Source: Gemmobacter sp034519525
Lineage (GTDB): Bacteria; Pseudomonadota; Alphaproteobacteria; Rhodobacterales; Rhodobacteraceae
Length of the DNA stretch: 64,000 bases
Direction of reading: 5' to 3'
NCBI GenBank assembly: GCA_034519525.1
Contig: JAXHOJ010000061.1
Span: 1 to 64,000 of the forward strand
How positions within the stretch are numbered: position 1 is the stretch's first letter; each line of letters begins with the position of its first letter. Under the pieces are notes generated by a model. It made no database searches and was not told where the DNA came from. It worked only from the letters and a program-made list of their open reading frames with translations. Of the stretch, positions 43,030 through 52,414 are shown piece after piece. Both the position numbers and the translations under genes were made by a program.

Positions 43030-45141
43030 GTGCGCGGTCTGGTGCTGCCCATGCTGTTCTGGCCGCTGCAGGCGCTGGCAGAGGCACGGGGGATCCTGTT
43101 TCCTTGGGTTCCGGTCTTCTTGGCCTGCGGGATCGGCCTGTGGTTCGGGCTTTTGCATGAACCGGGCGCAGGCTTCTATCTGGCAGCAGCTCTGGTGGTT
43201 CTGGCCTGTACCGTGTTGATTTGGCTTGGGCCAGAGGCGGGGCATCCGGTCTGGGTGGCCATCGGCTGTGTGGCGGCGGGGCTGCTGCTGGCGGGCGCGC
43301 GGGCGCATCTGGTGGCCGCGCCCGTGCTGGATTTTCGCTATTACGGGCCGGTGCAGGGGCGGATTATCGGGATTGATCGGTCACAATCCGATGCCTTGCG
43401 CCTGACGCTGGACCGGCTGGTGCTGCAGGATGTGCGGCCGGCGCGGCTGCCCGTCAAGGTGCGCATTTCCCTGCACGGGCCGCAGCATCTGAACCCTGAA
43501 CCGGGGCAGATCGTTCAGTTGACGGCGCATCTTTCCGGCCCCGAAGGCCCGGTGGAGCCGGGCGGATTTGATTTCCGCCGCATGGCCTGGTTTCTGCAAC
43601 TGGGCGCGGTGGGCTATGCCCGCACGCCGGTGATGCTGTGGTCGGAACCCGCGCCGCGCGAACAGCTGGTGAACCGGATGCGCAGCCGATTGTCTGCCGG
43701 GGTTCAGGCCGCGATACCCGGTGATGCCGGGGCCTTTGCCGCAGGGGTGATGACGGGCGACCGTTCGGGGCTGAGCTTACCTGCGGTAGAGGCGTTGCGG
43801 GCCTCAAGTCTGGCCCATCTTCTGGCGATTTCCGGCATGAACATGGCGTTTCTGACAGGCTTTGTCTTTGGCTTCATCCGCACGGGGGTGGCATTGGTGC
43901 CGCCTGTGGCGCTCCGGGTGAATGCCAAGAAAATTGCGGCCGTGATCGCGCTTGGCGTCGCATTTTTCTATCTCCTGCTGTCCGGGTCCAATGTGGCCAC
44001 CGAACGCGCCTTTCTGATGATATCGGTCATGCTGGGGGCAGTGCTGCTGGACCGCCGCGCGCTGTCTTTGCGCAGCGTTGCGCTTTCGGCGGTGGCTCTG
44101 CTGGCGATCAAGCCCGAAAGCCTGCTGGATGCCGGATTCCAGATGTCGTTCGCGGCCACCACCGCGCTGATTGCGGGGTTCGGCGCGCTGGAGGGGGGCA
44201 TGTTGCATGGCCGGATCCCGCGTTGGGTGCTGCCGCTGTTCACACTGGTTCTGTCATCGGCACTGGCGGGGGTGGCAACAGCGCCTTTCGGGGCCGCGCA
44301 TTTCAACCGGATCGCGGATTTTGGCTTTGTGGCGAATCTGTTGACTGTGCCGGTGATGGGGGCTGTGGTGATGCCTGCCGGGGCGCTGGCCGCACTGCTG
44401 GCGCCGATCGGGCTGGCGGCGCCTGCCCTTTGGGTGATGGGGCTGGGCTGCGAATGGATTCTGGCGGTGGCCCATCTGGTGGCGGGATGGGAGGGCGCGG
44501 TGACGGCCGTGCCCGCGCCGGGGCCATGGGTGCTGCCGCTGATCGCCGGGGGGGGTATCTGGCTGTCGGTCTGGCGGGGCTGGCTGCGCGGGTTGGGGTT
44601 GGTGCCGCTGGCGGCGGCGCTGGCGATCTGGGCCAATACCGAACGCCCGCTGCTGCTGATCGCGCCGGATGCCGGGCTTGTGGGGCTGATGGGGCCGGAA
44701 GGGCGGGCGTTGCCCTCTGCCCGCGGGGCAGGCTTTGCCGCGCGAAGCTGGCTGGAAAACGATGGCGATCTGGCAGAGCAGGCGACGGCGGCCAATCGCC
44801 CGGGGTTCAGCGGCCCCCCCGGTGGCCGGATGTTCCAGATCGCGGGCCTGGCTGGGGTGCATCTGAAGGGAAAAGGTGCCCTTGACCGGCTGGATCAGGC
44901 CTGCCGCGATGGCGCGCTTGTCATCATCGCCGCAGAGGTTGCGCCGCGCCCGGCAGATTGCCACATTCTGGATCGTGGTATTCTGGCCCGCAGCGGTGGC
45001 CTTGCCGTGGACCTGGATCAGGGGCAGCTTCTGTTGCGCCCGGCGAACAGCCAGCGCCGCATATGGGCGCCTGACAGACCTCGCAAAGGGCGGCCTGAGG
45101 CTTTGCTGCCTGCGGCCATTCGCCTGGCAGGGGATCAGTAG
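43030..45141 (+). CDS. comEC: ComEC/Rec2-family DNA-uptake membrane protein
   Basis: About 703 residues with a periplasmic OB-like DUF4131 segment, then the competence domain (SLAHLLAISGMNMAFLTGFV) and a string of about ten transmembrane helices. ComEC forms the inner-membrane channel for single-stranded DNA. The C-terminal part (about residues 540-700) is a shortened, degenerate metallo-beta-lactamase-like region without a clear HxHxDH motif, as is common in alphaproteobacteria. The start is uncertain: a GTG at 43030 follows GAGGGG, while TTG at 42991 and ATG at 43051 are alternatives. The last 7 nt overlap lexA tail to tail. Confidence 0.87.
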   Translation: MRGLVLPMLFWPLQALAEARGILFPWVPVFLACGIGLWFGLLHEPGAGFYLAAALVVLACTVLIWLGPEAGHPVWVAIGCVAAGLLLAGARAHLVAAPVLDFRYYGPVQGRIIGIDRSQSDALRLTLDRLVLQDVRPARLPVKVRISLHGPQHLNPEPGQIVQLTAHLSGPEGPVEPGGFDFRRMAWFLQLGAVGYARTPVMLWSEPAPREQLVNRMRSRLSAGVQAAIPGDAGAFAAGVMTGDRSGLSLPAVEALRASSLAHLLAISGMNMAFLTGFVFGFIRTGVALVPPVALRVNAKKIAAVIALGVAFFYLLLSGSNVATERAFLMISVMLGAVLLDRRALSLRSVALSAVALLAIKPESLLDAGFQMSFAATTALIAGFGALEGGMLHGRIPRWVLPLFTLVLSSALAGVATAPFGAAHFNRIADFGFVANLLTVPVMGAVVMPAGALAALLAPIGLAAPALWVMGLGCEWILAVAHLVAGWEGAVTAVPAPGPWVLPLIAGGGIWLSVWRGWLRGLGLVPLAAALAIWANTERPLLLIAPDAGLVGLMGPEGRALPSARGAGFAARSWLENDGDLAEQATAANRPGFSGPPGGRMFQIAGLAGVHLKGKGALDRLDQACRDGALVIIAAEVAPRPADCHILDRGILARSGGLAVDLDQGQLLLRPANSQRRIWAPDRPRKGRPEALLPAAIRLAGDQ

Positions 45142-45827
45142 CTGCGGATCAGCCCGACCAGACGCCCCTGCACCTTGACCATATGGTCGGGCAGCAGACG
45201 GGTTTCATAGGCAGGGTTTGCCGCCTCCAGTGCAATGAGGTTGCCCTTGCGGCGAAAGCGTTTCAGCGTCGCCTCGCTATCTTCAACCAGCGCCACGACG
45301 ATATCGCCATTCTCTGCCGTGGTCTGTTCGCGGATGACGACGATATCGCCATCGTTGATCCCGGCCTCGATCATCGAATCGCCCCGCACCTCCAATGCGT
45401 AGTGCTGCGCATTGGTCGACAGCATCGACCCTGGCACCGCGATATGATGCGAGATTTCCAAAATCGCCTCGATCGGGACGCCAGCGGCAATCCGGCCCAT
45501 CACCGGCAGTTCCAGCGCATGAACCGCGGTCACCGGCAGGGCCGTGCGGGGTTGCGGCGGCGGGGGGGGCGGGGTTTCCACCAGGCGGGGGGTAAAGCCC
45601 GGGCGTTCCATCGCCTCGGGCAGTTTCACGATTTCGATGGCACGGGCGCGGTGGGCCAGACGGCGGATGAAGCCGCGTTCTTCCAGCGCAGTAATCAGCC
45701 GGTGGATGCCGGATTTCGACCGCAGATCCAGCGCCTCTTTCATCTCGTCGAAGGAAGGCGGCACGCCGTCAAGATCCATACGGACCCGGATGAAATCCAG
45801 CAGTTCCAGTTGTTTGCGCGTCAGCAT
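45135..45827 (-). CDS. lexA: LexA SOS repressor
   Basis: A 230-residue repressor. The winged helix-turn-helix covers residues 1-65 (MLTRKQLELLDFIRVRM; SFDEMKEALDLRSKSGIHRL). It is followed by a Pro-rich linker (ETPPPPPPQP) and the self-cleaving peptidase domain. Cleavage occurs between A115 and G116, and the dyad is S151 (RGDSM) and K189 (EATLKRF). RecA filaments trigger self-cleavage after DNA damage. The exact GTTC-N7-GTTC box upstream shows autoregulation. It lies at the end of the trpG-trpD-ung-trpC-moaC-moeA run but has its own operator. Confidence 0.96.
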   Translation of the reverse strand: MLTRKQLELLDFIRVRMDLDGVPPSFDEMKEALDLRSKSGIHRLITALEERGFIRRLAHRARAIEIVKLPEAMERPGFTPRLVETPPPPPPQPRTALPVTAVHALELPVMGRIAAGVPIEAILEISHHIAVPGSMLSTNAQHYALEVRGDSMIEAGINDGDIVVIREQTTAENGDIVVALVEDSEATLKRFRRKGNLIALEAANPAYETRLLPDHMVKVQGRLVGLIRSY

Positions 45828-45869
45828 CTGCCAGATCCCCTTCGCCCTGCCGGGTGGTGTTGACTTTAT

Positions 45870-45884
45870 GTTCTGCCCGTGTTC
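45870..45884. promoter_or_regulatory. LexA (SOS) box of lexA
   Basis: GTTC at 45870-45873, a 7-nt spacer and GTTC at 45881-45884 exactly match the alphaproteobacterial LexA operator, 43 nt upstream of the lexA start. Confidence 0.9.
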
Positions 45885-45908
45885 CCGGTTTGTGTCAAGG
45901 CCTGCGCC

Positions 45909-47084
45909 TTACAATGGCAGGTATTCCACCATTTCGCCTGCCTGCCGCATCCCATCGCCCAAAGGCCGGATCAGCAGGACATCGGCGGCACAAAGCACGG
46001 TCAGCAAAGCGGAATCCTGCTGGTCGAAGGGGGTGATGACCGGCAGGCCTTCGCCCGCAGACAGCAGGGCGCGCATGTAATGGGTGCGCGGCCCGGTGGC
46101 GGTGACATCGGCGCCCAAAACGGCGTGGCGCGGCTGCGGTGCGGGGGACGGATCGCCCTGCATGGCGCGCAGCAGCGGCAGCAGAAACAGATGCGCACAG
46201 ACGATGGCCGAGACCGGATTGCCCGGCAGCCCCAGCATCGGCACGCCGCGCAGGCGCCCCGCCATCAGCGGCTTTCCCGGGCGCATGGCGATCTTGTAGA
46301 AGGCGCGCTCCATCCCCAGGTCGGTGGCGACCTTCGCCACCAGATCGTGATCGCCGACCGAGGCGCCGCCGATCGTCACCAGCAGATCGGCACCTTCCGC
46401 CAGATCGAACACGGCGCGGAGGCTGGCCTCTGTATCCCGCGCGATGGGCAGAAGCCGCGCCTCGGCCCCGGCAGCCTCTGCCAAGGCCTTGATAGCAAAA
46501 GAGTTCGAGGCGATGATCTGATCTGGCCCCGGTTCTTCGCCCGGCATCACCAGCTCATCGCCGGTGGCAATGATCGCCACCACCGGGCGCCGCCGCACCG
46601 CCACCTGTGCGACATTCATCGCGGCCAGCAATGCCAGATCGTTCGGCCCCAGCCGCTTTGGCACCACCTGCTGCCCGATGGCGAAATCGGCGCCACGCGG
46701 GCGGATATTGTCATTGACCGAGGCGGTGGCGATGGTGATCCGGTCACCCTCGCGCGTCACATCCTCTTGTAGCACCACTTTCACGGCACCTGCAGGCACC
46801 GGGGCGCCGGTGAAGATGCGCAACGCCTCGCCCGGGCCGATCTGGCCGGCAAAGCCATGGCCCGCGCCCGCCTCGCCGATCACGCGATAGCCCGCGCCCA
46901 AAGGCGCCGCATCCGCCACCGCATAACCATCCATGGCCGAGGCGGCAAAGGGCGGCTGATCGCGCCGCGCCACCGCCGGTTCGGCCATCCAGCGCCCGCA
47001 GGCCGCCTGCAGTGGCACGCGCTCCACCGGCATCACCGATGCCAGCGCCAGTACCCGGGCCAGTGCCTCTGCAACCGAAATCAT
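45909..47084 (-). CDS. moeA: Molybdopterin molybdenumtransferase
   Basis: A 391-residue enzyme that inserts molybdate into adenylylated molybdopterin. MDGYAVADA in the N-terminal domain, GASVGDHDL in the MPT-binding domain and LPGNPVSAIVCAHLF are family signatures. It overlaps moaC by 4 nt (47081-47084), so the two are coupled. The pairing of both with trp genes and lexA is typical of Rhodobacterales. Confidence 0.95.
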   Translation of the reverse strand: MISVAEALARVLALASVMPVERVPLQAACGRWMAEPAVARRDQPPFAASAMDGYAVADAAPLGAGYRVIGEAGAGHGFAGQIGPGEALRIFTGAPVPAGAVKVVLQEDVTREGDRITIATASVNDNIRPRGADFAIGQQVVPKRLGPNDLALLAAMNVAQVAVRRRPVVAIIATGDELVMPGEEPGPDQIIASNSFAIKALAEAAGAEARLLPIARDTEASLRAVFDLAEGADLLVTIGGASVGDHDLVAKVATDLGMERAFYKIAMRPGKPLMAGRLRGVPMLGLPGNPVSAIVCAHLFLLPLLRAMQGDPSPAPQPRHAVLGADVTATGPRTHYMRALLSAGEGLPVITPFDQQDSALLTVLCAADVLLIRPLGDGMRQAGEMVEYLPL

Positions 47085-47560
47085 TCCTGCGCCTCGTATC
47101 GCCCGGATTTGCCACCATCCTTCAGAACCAGCCGGATTCCCTCGATCTGCATGGATTTTTCTACCGCCTTCACCATGTCATAGATGGTCAGGCAGGCCAC
47201 GGAAACGGCGGTCAGCGCCTCCATCTCGACCCCGGTCTGGCCCGAGGTCTTGACCGTCGCCTCCACCACCACACCCGGCAGCGCGGGATCAGGGCGCAGC
47301 TCCAGCGCAACCTTGGTGATGGGCAGCGGATGGCACAGCGGGATCAGATCGGCAGTGCGCTTGGCCCCCATGATGCCCGCCAGCCGCGCCACCGCCAGAA
47401 CATCGCCCTTCTTGGCCCGGCCTTCGGTAATCATCGCCAGCGTTTCGGCACTCATTCGCACGGCGCCGCGGGCCACGGCCAGCCGGTCTGTCACCGGCTT
47501 GCCCGACACATCGACCATATGGGCATGGCCTCCGTCATCGAAATGCGTGAGGCCCGCCAT
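47081..47560 (-). CDS. moaC: Cyclic pyranopterin monophosphate synthase
   Basis: A 159-residue enzyme of molybdenum cofactor synthesis that forms cPMP. GIMGAKRTADLIPLCHPLPI is the signature, and GQTGVEMEALTAVSVACLTI is the second conserved block. It is full length. It starts immediately after the trpC stop (47561) and overlaps moeA. Confidence 0.95.
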   Translation of the reverse strand: MAGLTHFDDGGHAHMVDVSGKPVTDRLAVARGAVRMSAETLAMITEGRAKKGDVLAVARLAGIMGAKRTADLIPLCHPLPITKVALELRPDPALPGVVVEATVKTSGQTGVEMEALTAVSVACLTIYDMVKAVEKSMQIEGIRLVLKDGGKSGRYEAQE

Positions 47561-48373
47561 TCAGGCCCCCTGCCGCGAGATCTTGGGGTTGGCCAGCAGC
47601 GCGCGTGTGGCGCCCGCCACATCCTCCTGCCGCATCAGGCTTTCGCCGATCAGGAAGCAGCGCGCGCCGTAATCCGCCATATCTGCCAGATCGGCGGGGG
47701 TATAAAGCCCGCTTTCACAGACGATCAGCCGGTCTTCCGGCACCCGCCGCGCCAGATCGCGCGTGGTGTCCAGCGTCAGCTCGAACGTATGCAGATTGCG
47801 GTTGTTGATGCCGATCAGCGGCGATTTCAGAAGGGATGCGCGTTCCAGCTCGGCCCGGTCATGCACCTCGATCAGCACATCCATGCCGAGTTCGAACGCC
47901 GCCGCCTCCAGCTCTGCCGCCTGCGCATCTTCCAGCGAGGCAAGGATCAGCAGGATGCAATCGGCCTTCAGCGCGCGGGCTTCGACCACCTGATAGGGGT
48001 CATAGACGAAATCCTTGCGCAGGCAGGGCAGGGCGGTGGCATCATGCGCCGCCACCAGATAGGCATCGGCCCCTTGAAACGAAGGCCCGTCGGTCAGCAC
48101 CGAAAGACAGGTGGCCCCGCCCTCCTCATAGGCCTTTGCCAGCGCGGGCGGATCGAAATCGGCGCGGATCAGGCCTTTCGACGGGCTTGCCTTCTTGATT
48201 TCGGCAATCAGGCCATAGCCTTGCGCCGCCGCACTGCGCAAGCTGCGGGCAAAGCCGCGCGGGGCAGGGGCCGCCTTGGCGGCGCGCTCCACTTCGGCCA
48301 GCGGCACGGCGGCCTTCCGGGCGGCCACGTCTTCCAGCTTGTAAGCCTTGATGCGGTCGAGAATGGTGCTCAT
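47561..48373 (-). CDS. trpC: Indole-3-glycerol phosphate synthase
   Basis: A 270-residue TIM-barrel enzyme for the fourth step of tryptophan synthesis. LIAEIKKASPSKGLIR is the substrate loop with the catalytic Lys, LPCLRKDFVYDPYQV and IGINNRNLHTFE complete the site, and SGLYTPADLADMADYG is the phosphate site. The downstream neighbours moaC and moeA are co-transcribed. The ung gene separates it from trpD. Confidence 0.96.
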   Translation of the reverse strand: MSTILDRIKAYKLEDVAARKAAVPLAEVERAAKAAPAPRGFARSLRSAAAQGYGLIAEIKKASPSKGLIRADFDPPALAKAYEEGGATCLSVLTDGPSFQGADAYLVAAHDATALPCLRKDFVYDPYQVVEARALKADCILLILASLEDAQAAELEAAAFELGMDVLIEVHDRAELERASLLKSPLIGINNRNLHTFELTLDTTRDLARRVPEDRLIVCESGLYTPADLADMADYGARCFLIGESLMRQEDVAGATRALLANPKISRQGA

Positions 48374-48429
48374 GTCGGTCTCCTTGGCTTAGTGGTAGCG
48401 TGGCGCGGCCGGGTTGAAAACCCGTGGCT

Positions 48430-49083
48430 TCAGGCCGCCCAGTCGATCTGCGCTTCGCCCTGTTCGGTCAGCCAGTGATTCACCCGGCTGTAGGGGCGTG
48501 ACCCGAAGAAGCCGCGATAGGCTGCCAGCGGCGAGGGATGGGCGCTTTCCACGAACAGATGCCCGTCGCGCGGCAGTTTCGCGCAGGCCTTCTGCGCCGG
48601 ATTGCCCCACAGCACGAAGGCGCGCGGCCCGTCCGCTGCAACGCCCTGCAGGATCTGCCGCACCAGCACCTCCCAGCCCCAGCCCTTGTGGCCATGCGCC
48701 CGGCCCAGCGGTACCGTCAGCACCGAATTCAGCAGCAGGACACCCTGCCGCGCCCAGCCCGACAGATCGCCGTCACGCTTGTCAATGCCCAGATCTGATT
48801 GCAGTTCCACCAGCATATTGCGCAGCGAATCCTGCGGCCTTTCGCCGGGCGGGAAGGAAAAGGCGAGGCCAGTGGCGCGGCCGGGTGTGTGATAGGGGTC
48901 TTGCCCCAAGACCACCACCCGCACCGATGCACGCGGCGTCAGGTCCAGTGCGCGGAAAATGTGCCGCGGCTGCCAGTCGTCCTGCCCCGCCAGCCGTGCC
49001 GCCAGCGCGGGCCATTCATTGCGGAAAAATGGCAGGTCCGCCCAATCGGCCGGTGCTGTGGCAATGGGTGCCGGGTCAGGCAT
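48430..49083 (-). CDS. ung: Uracil-DNA glycosylase (family 1)
   Basis: A 217-residue base-excision repair enzyme. The water-activating loop is GQDPYH at 60-65 with D62, the uracil-binding stretch LLLNSVLTV is at 116-124, and the His loop is SAHPSPLAAYRG with H182. It is full length. The start overlaps the trpD stop by 8 nt, so translation is coupled to tryptophan genes. This is an uncommon place for ung, between trpD and trpC and upstream of lexA. Confidence 0.95.
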   Translation of the reverse strand: MPDPAPIATAPADWADLPFFRNEWPALAARLAGQDDWQPRHIFRALDLTPRASVRVVVLGQDPYHTPGRATGLAFSFPPGERPQDSLRNMLVELQSDLGIDKRDGDLSGWARQGVLLLNSVLTVPLGRAHGHKGWGWEVLVRQILQGVAADGPRAFVLWGNPAQKACAKLPRDGHLFVESAHPSPLAAYRGFFGSRPYSRVNHWLTEQGEAQIDWAA

Positions 49084-50085
49084 TGGTCAGCGCAACCAAA
49101 GCCTCAACCTTCTGCAAAGCCCTGCCAGAATCGATCGAATCCCGCGCGATCTCAACGCCTTCCGGCAGGCTCGCCGCTTTGTCGGCCACCAGCAGCGCGG
49201 CGGCAGAGTTCAGCAATACGGCATCCCGGTAGGCCCCGGCCTCGCCCTCCAGCAGACGCCGGAAGGCCGCGCCGTTTTCGGCGGGCGTGCCGCCGATGAT
49301 CGCCTCGAACGGATGGGCGGGCAGGCCTGCATCTTCGGGATGCACCGAAAATTCGCGGATCACGCCGCCGTCCAGCGCCGCCACCTTGCTGGGAAGCGCG
49401 ATGGAAAGCTCGTCCGTGCCATCGCCGCCATGCACCAGCCAGGCCTTTTCAGACCCCAGCGCCAGCAGCGTTTCGGCCATCGGGCGCAGCAGCGCATCGG
49501 TAAAGGCGCCGGTCAGCTGCCGTTTCACGCCGGCCGGGTTGGTCAGCGGCCCCAGGATGTTGAAGATGGTGCGCGTGCCCAGTTCGGCCCGCACCGGCCC
49601 GACATGCCGCATCGCCGGATGGTGCATCGGCGCCATCATGAAGCCGATCCCGGCCTCGAACAGGCAGCGTTCCACCGCCTCGGGGCCGATCATCACATTC
49701 AGCCCCATTTCCGTCAGCGCATCGGCGGAACCGGATTTTGACGAAAGGTTGCGGTTGCCGTGCTTGGCCACCGGCACACCCGCCCCTGCCACCACAAAGG
49801 CCGTGGCGGTGGAGATGTTCAGCGTGCCCTTGCCATCGCCGCCGGTGCCCACGATATCCATGGCACCTTCCGGCGCCCGCACCTTGTGGCATTTGGCGCG
49901 CATGACCGATGCGGCGGCGGCATATTCTTCCACCGTTTCGCCCCGCGTGCGCAGCGCCATCAGAAAGCCGCCCATCTGTGCGGGCGTCGCCTCGCCTTCA
50001 AACAGCGCGGTAAAAGCGGTTTCCGCCTCGGCCCGGCTCAGCGGCCGGCTGGCCGCGATGCCGATCAGGGGTTTCAGCCGCTCGC

Positions 50086-50089
<4 letters not shown>
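49076..50089 (-). CDS. trpD: Anthranilate phosphoribosyltransferase
   Basis: A 337-residue enzyme that joins anthranilate to PRPP. DIVGTGGDGKGTLNIST is the PRPP-binding motif, and KHGNRNLSSKSGSADAL the anthranilate site. It overlaps trpG by 4 nt (50086-50089) and ung by 8 nt. It is full length. Confidence 0.96.
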
Positions 50090-50667
<578 letters not shown>

Positions 50668-50827
50668 TGGGCCGGGCCTTGCAGAGAGGGTCGCTAAGGG
50701 GGTGAACCCCGCGCGGTGTCGCGCTATACATGGGCCGAGCGGTCGGGCGAGGTCAAGTCAAACCCGCCCGGATTGCGGGGCGCAAAGGGCAAGGGCGGGC
50801 CAACCGCCGCAGAAACAGGAGGCAGAT

Positions 50828-52261
50828 GTGCGTGGCTTCGTATCAGGCGTGGTCTTGGGCGGTGTGGTGGCTGTGGTCGGATTTGCCATCCTGTCGGAAA
50901 CGGTACTGATGCCCGTGCGCCCGGCGGCCAATGCGCCGCAGGCGCCCGTCGCGGCACCGCAGCCCGATCTTCCACAGGCGCAGGCCCCCGCCCCGGCAGG
51001 GCTAACACCCGAAGCGGTGGCCCCGACCCCCGATCAGGCCCCCGATCAGGCCCCTGAAACACAGCCGTCCTCGGCGCCAGATGCACCAGCCGAACCGCCG
51101 GAGCAGCTGCAGCCGGAACCCGCGCCTGTGCCCCCCGCGCCTGTGCCCCAGGTCAGCCCCACCCCCCCGGAAGAACCGGCCCAGCCGGAACCCGCGCCAG
51201 AGGCCGAGGCCACAGGGCCAGCGCCCGCCGATCTGCCTGCCACCGCACCGCAGCCAGCACCGCCCGAAGCCGGCGCAGAACCGGATGCCGCACCCGAATC
51301 AGCCGAACTTCCACCTCTGCCGCCGCTGACCCCGGAGGAAGAGGCGATGCTGGCCCCCTTGCCGAACGAGGTGCCGGCTGGCTCGCCTCTGGCACCAGAG
51401 CTTCCCGCTGCCGAGCCTGCCGCCCCGGCAGAGCCTGCAGCGCCTGCAGAACCCCTGCTGGATCGTCCCGAACCCGGCCTGCAAGGCACGGTTGAGGGCG
51501 TGACCACGGATCGCCTGCCGGTCATCAGCGACAGCGCGCCCTCCGAAACGCCTGCCGAAGCTCTGCCGGTGCTGGACGCCAATGCCCCGCCTGTAGAGCG
51601 CTTTGCCGCAGCTTTCGAAAACCCTCAGGGCAAGCCGATGTTCAGCGTCATCCTGATCGACGATGGCCGGCCCGCGCTGGACCGGATCGCCTTGGCCGCC
51701 TTGCCCCTGCCGGTGACCATCGCGCTTGACCCCACAGATCCGGAGGCGGCGGCTCATGCTGCCCTGTATCGCGCGGCGGGCAAGGAAGTGGCCATGCTGG
51801 CGTCTGGCCTGCCTGCCGGGGCAGAAGCCTCTGATGTGCTGGTCACTTTCGAATCTCATGCGCTTGCCCTGCCCGAGGCGGTGGCCGTGGTTGATCTGCC
51901 CGAGGGGGGCTTTCAGAACGACCGGCCACTGGCCACAGCCGTGGTGCCGGTGCTGAAGGATCAGGGGCGCGGCCTGCTGACTTTCGACCGCGGCCTGAAT
52001 GCCGCCGACCAGACCGCGCGGCGCGAAGGCGTGCCGGCCGCCACCGTGTTCCGCATTCTGGATGGCGCCGAGGAAAGCGTGCCGGTGATCCGCCGCTATC
52101 TGGACCGCGCCGCCTTCAAGGCCGCGCAGGATGGTCAGGTGGCGGTTCTGGGGACGGCCAGCCCGGATACAATCGCCGCCTTGCTGGAATGGACGGTCGA
52201 GGGGCGCGCGGGATCCGTCGCACTTGCGCCGCTGACCGCCGTGCTGTCACAGCCTGAATGA
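50828..52261 (+). CDS. Divergent polysaccharide deacetylase-like protein with Pro-rich linker
   Basis: A 477-residue protein. The N-terminal transmembrane anchor is at about 6-25 (GVVLGGVVAVVGFAILS). A low-complexity Pro/Ala/Glu linker of about 230 residues follows, suited to spanning the periplasm. The C-terminal domain of about 200 residues starts MFSVILIDDGRPALDRIALA, the divergent (DUF610) branch of the NodB-like deacetylase fold; DRGLNAADQTARREGVPAAT is another block. Metal-binding residues of true deacetylases are mostly absent, so activity is uncertain. The start is the GTG at 50828, following AGGAGG; ATG starts further up have no such site. Confidence 0.8.
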   Translation: MRGFVSGVVLGGVVAVVGFAILSETVLMPVRPAANAPQAPVAAPQPDLPQAQAPAPAGLTPEAVAPTPDQAPDQAPETQPSSAPDAPAEPPEQLQPEPAPVPPAPVPQVSPTPPEEPAQPEPAPEAEATGPAPADLPATAPQPAPPEAGAEPDAAPESAELPPLPPLTPEEEAMLAPLPNEVPAGSPLAPELPAAEPAAPAEPAAPAEPLLDRPEPGLQGTVEGVTTDRLPVISDSAPSETPAEALPVLDANAPPVERFAAAFENPQGKPMFSVILIDDGRPALDRIALAALPLPVTIALDPTDPEAAAHAALYRAAGKEVAMLASGLPAGAEASDVLVTFESHALALPEAVAVVDLPEGGFQNDRPLATAVVPVLKDQGRGLLTFDRGLNAADQTARREGVPAATVFRILDGAEESVPVIRRYLDRAAFKAAQDGQVAVLGTASPDTIAALLEWTVEGRAGSVALAPLTAVLSQPE

Positions 52262-52266
52262 AGAAA

Positions 52267-52336
52267 GGGGGGCTGTCTGCCCCCCTCTGAGCCTGCGGCT
52301 CATTCACCCCCCGAGGGTATTTGGGCCAAGAGGAAA
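52267..52336 (+). repeat. 3'-end structured element, long copy B
   Basis: Stem 1 is GGGGGGC-TGTCT-GCCCCCC (52267-52285). Stem 2 is GAGCC-TGC-GGCTC (52289-52301). The tail is CACCCCCCGAGGGTATTTGG then GCCAAGAGGAAA to 52336. It lies directly 3' of the deacetylase-like gene. Compared with copy A at 30685, one stem-2 pair changes from G-C to A-T on both sides. Confidence 0.8.
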
Positions 52337-52384
52337 GGAAAAGCGCGTCCTGTTTCCTCTTGGCCCAAATACCCTCGGGGGGTG
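52305..52384. repeat. 32-bp perfect inverted repeat formed by two facing 3'-end elements
   Basis: The arms 52305-52336 and 52353-52384 are perfectly complementary with a 16-nt spacer. The right arm is the tail of a minus-strand element belonging to trpE, whose own GCGGGGG/CCCCCGC hairpin is at 52384-52405. The pair lies between the convergent deacetylase-like gene and trpE. Confidence 0.9.
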
Positions 52385-52414
52385 CGGGGGGCGAAGCGCC
52401 CCCGCTCTGCCGGA

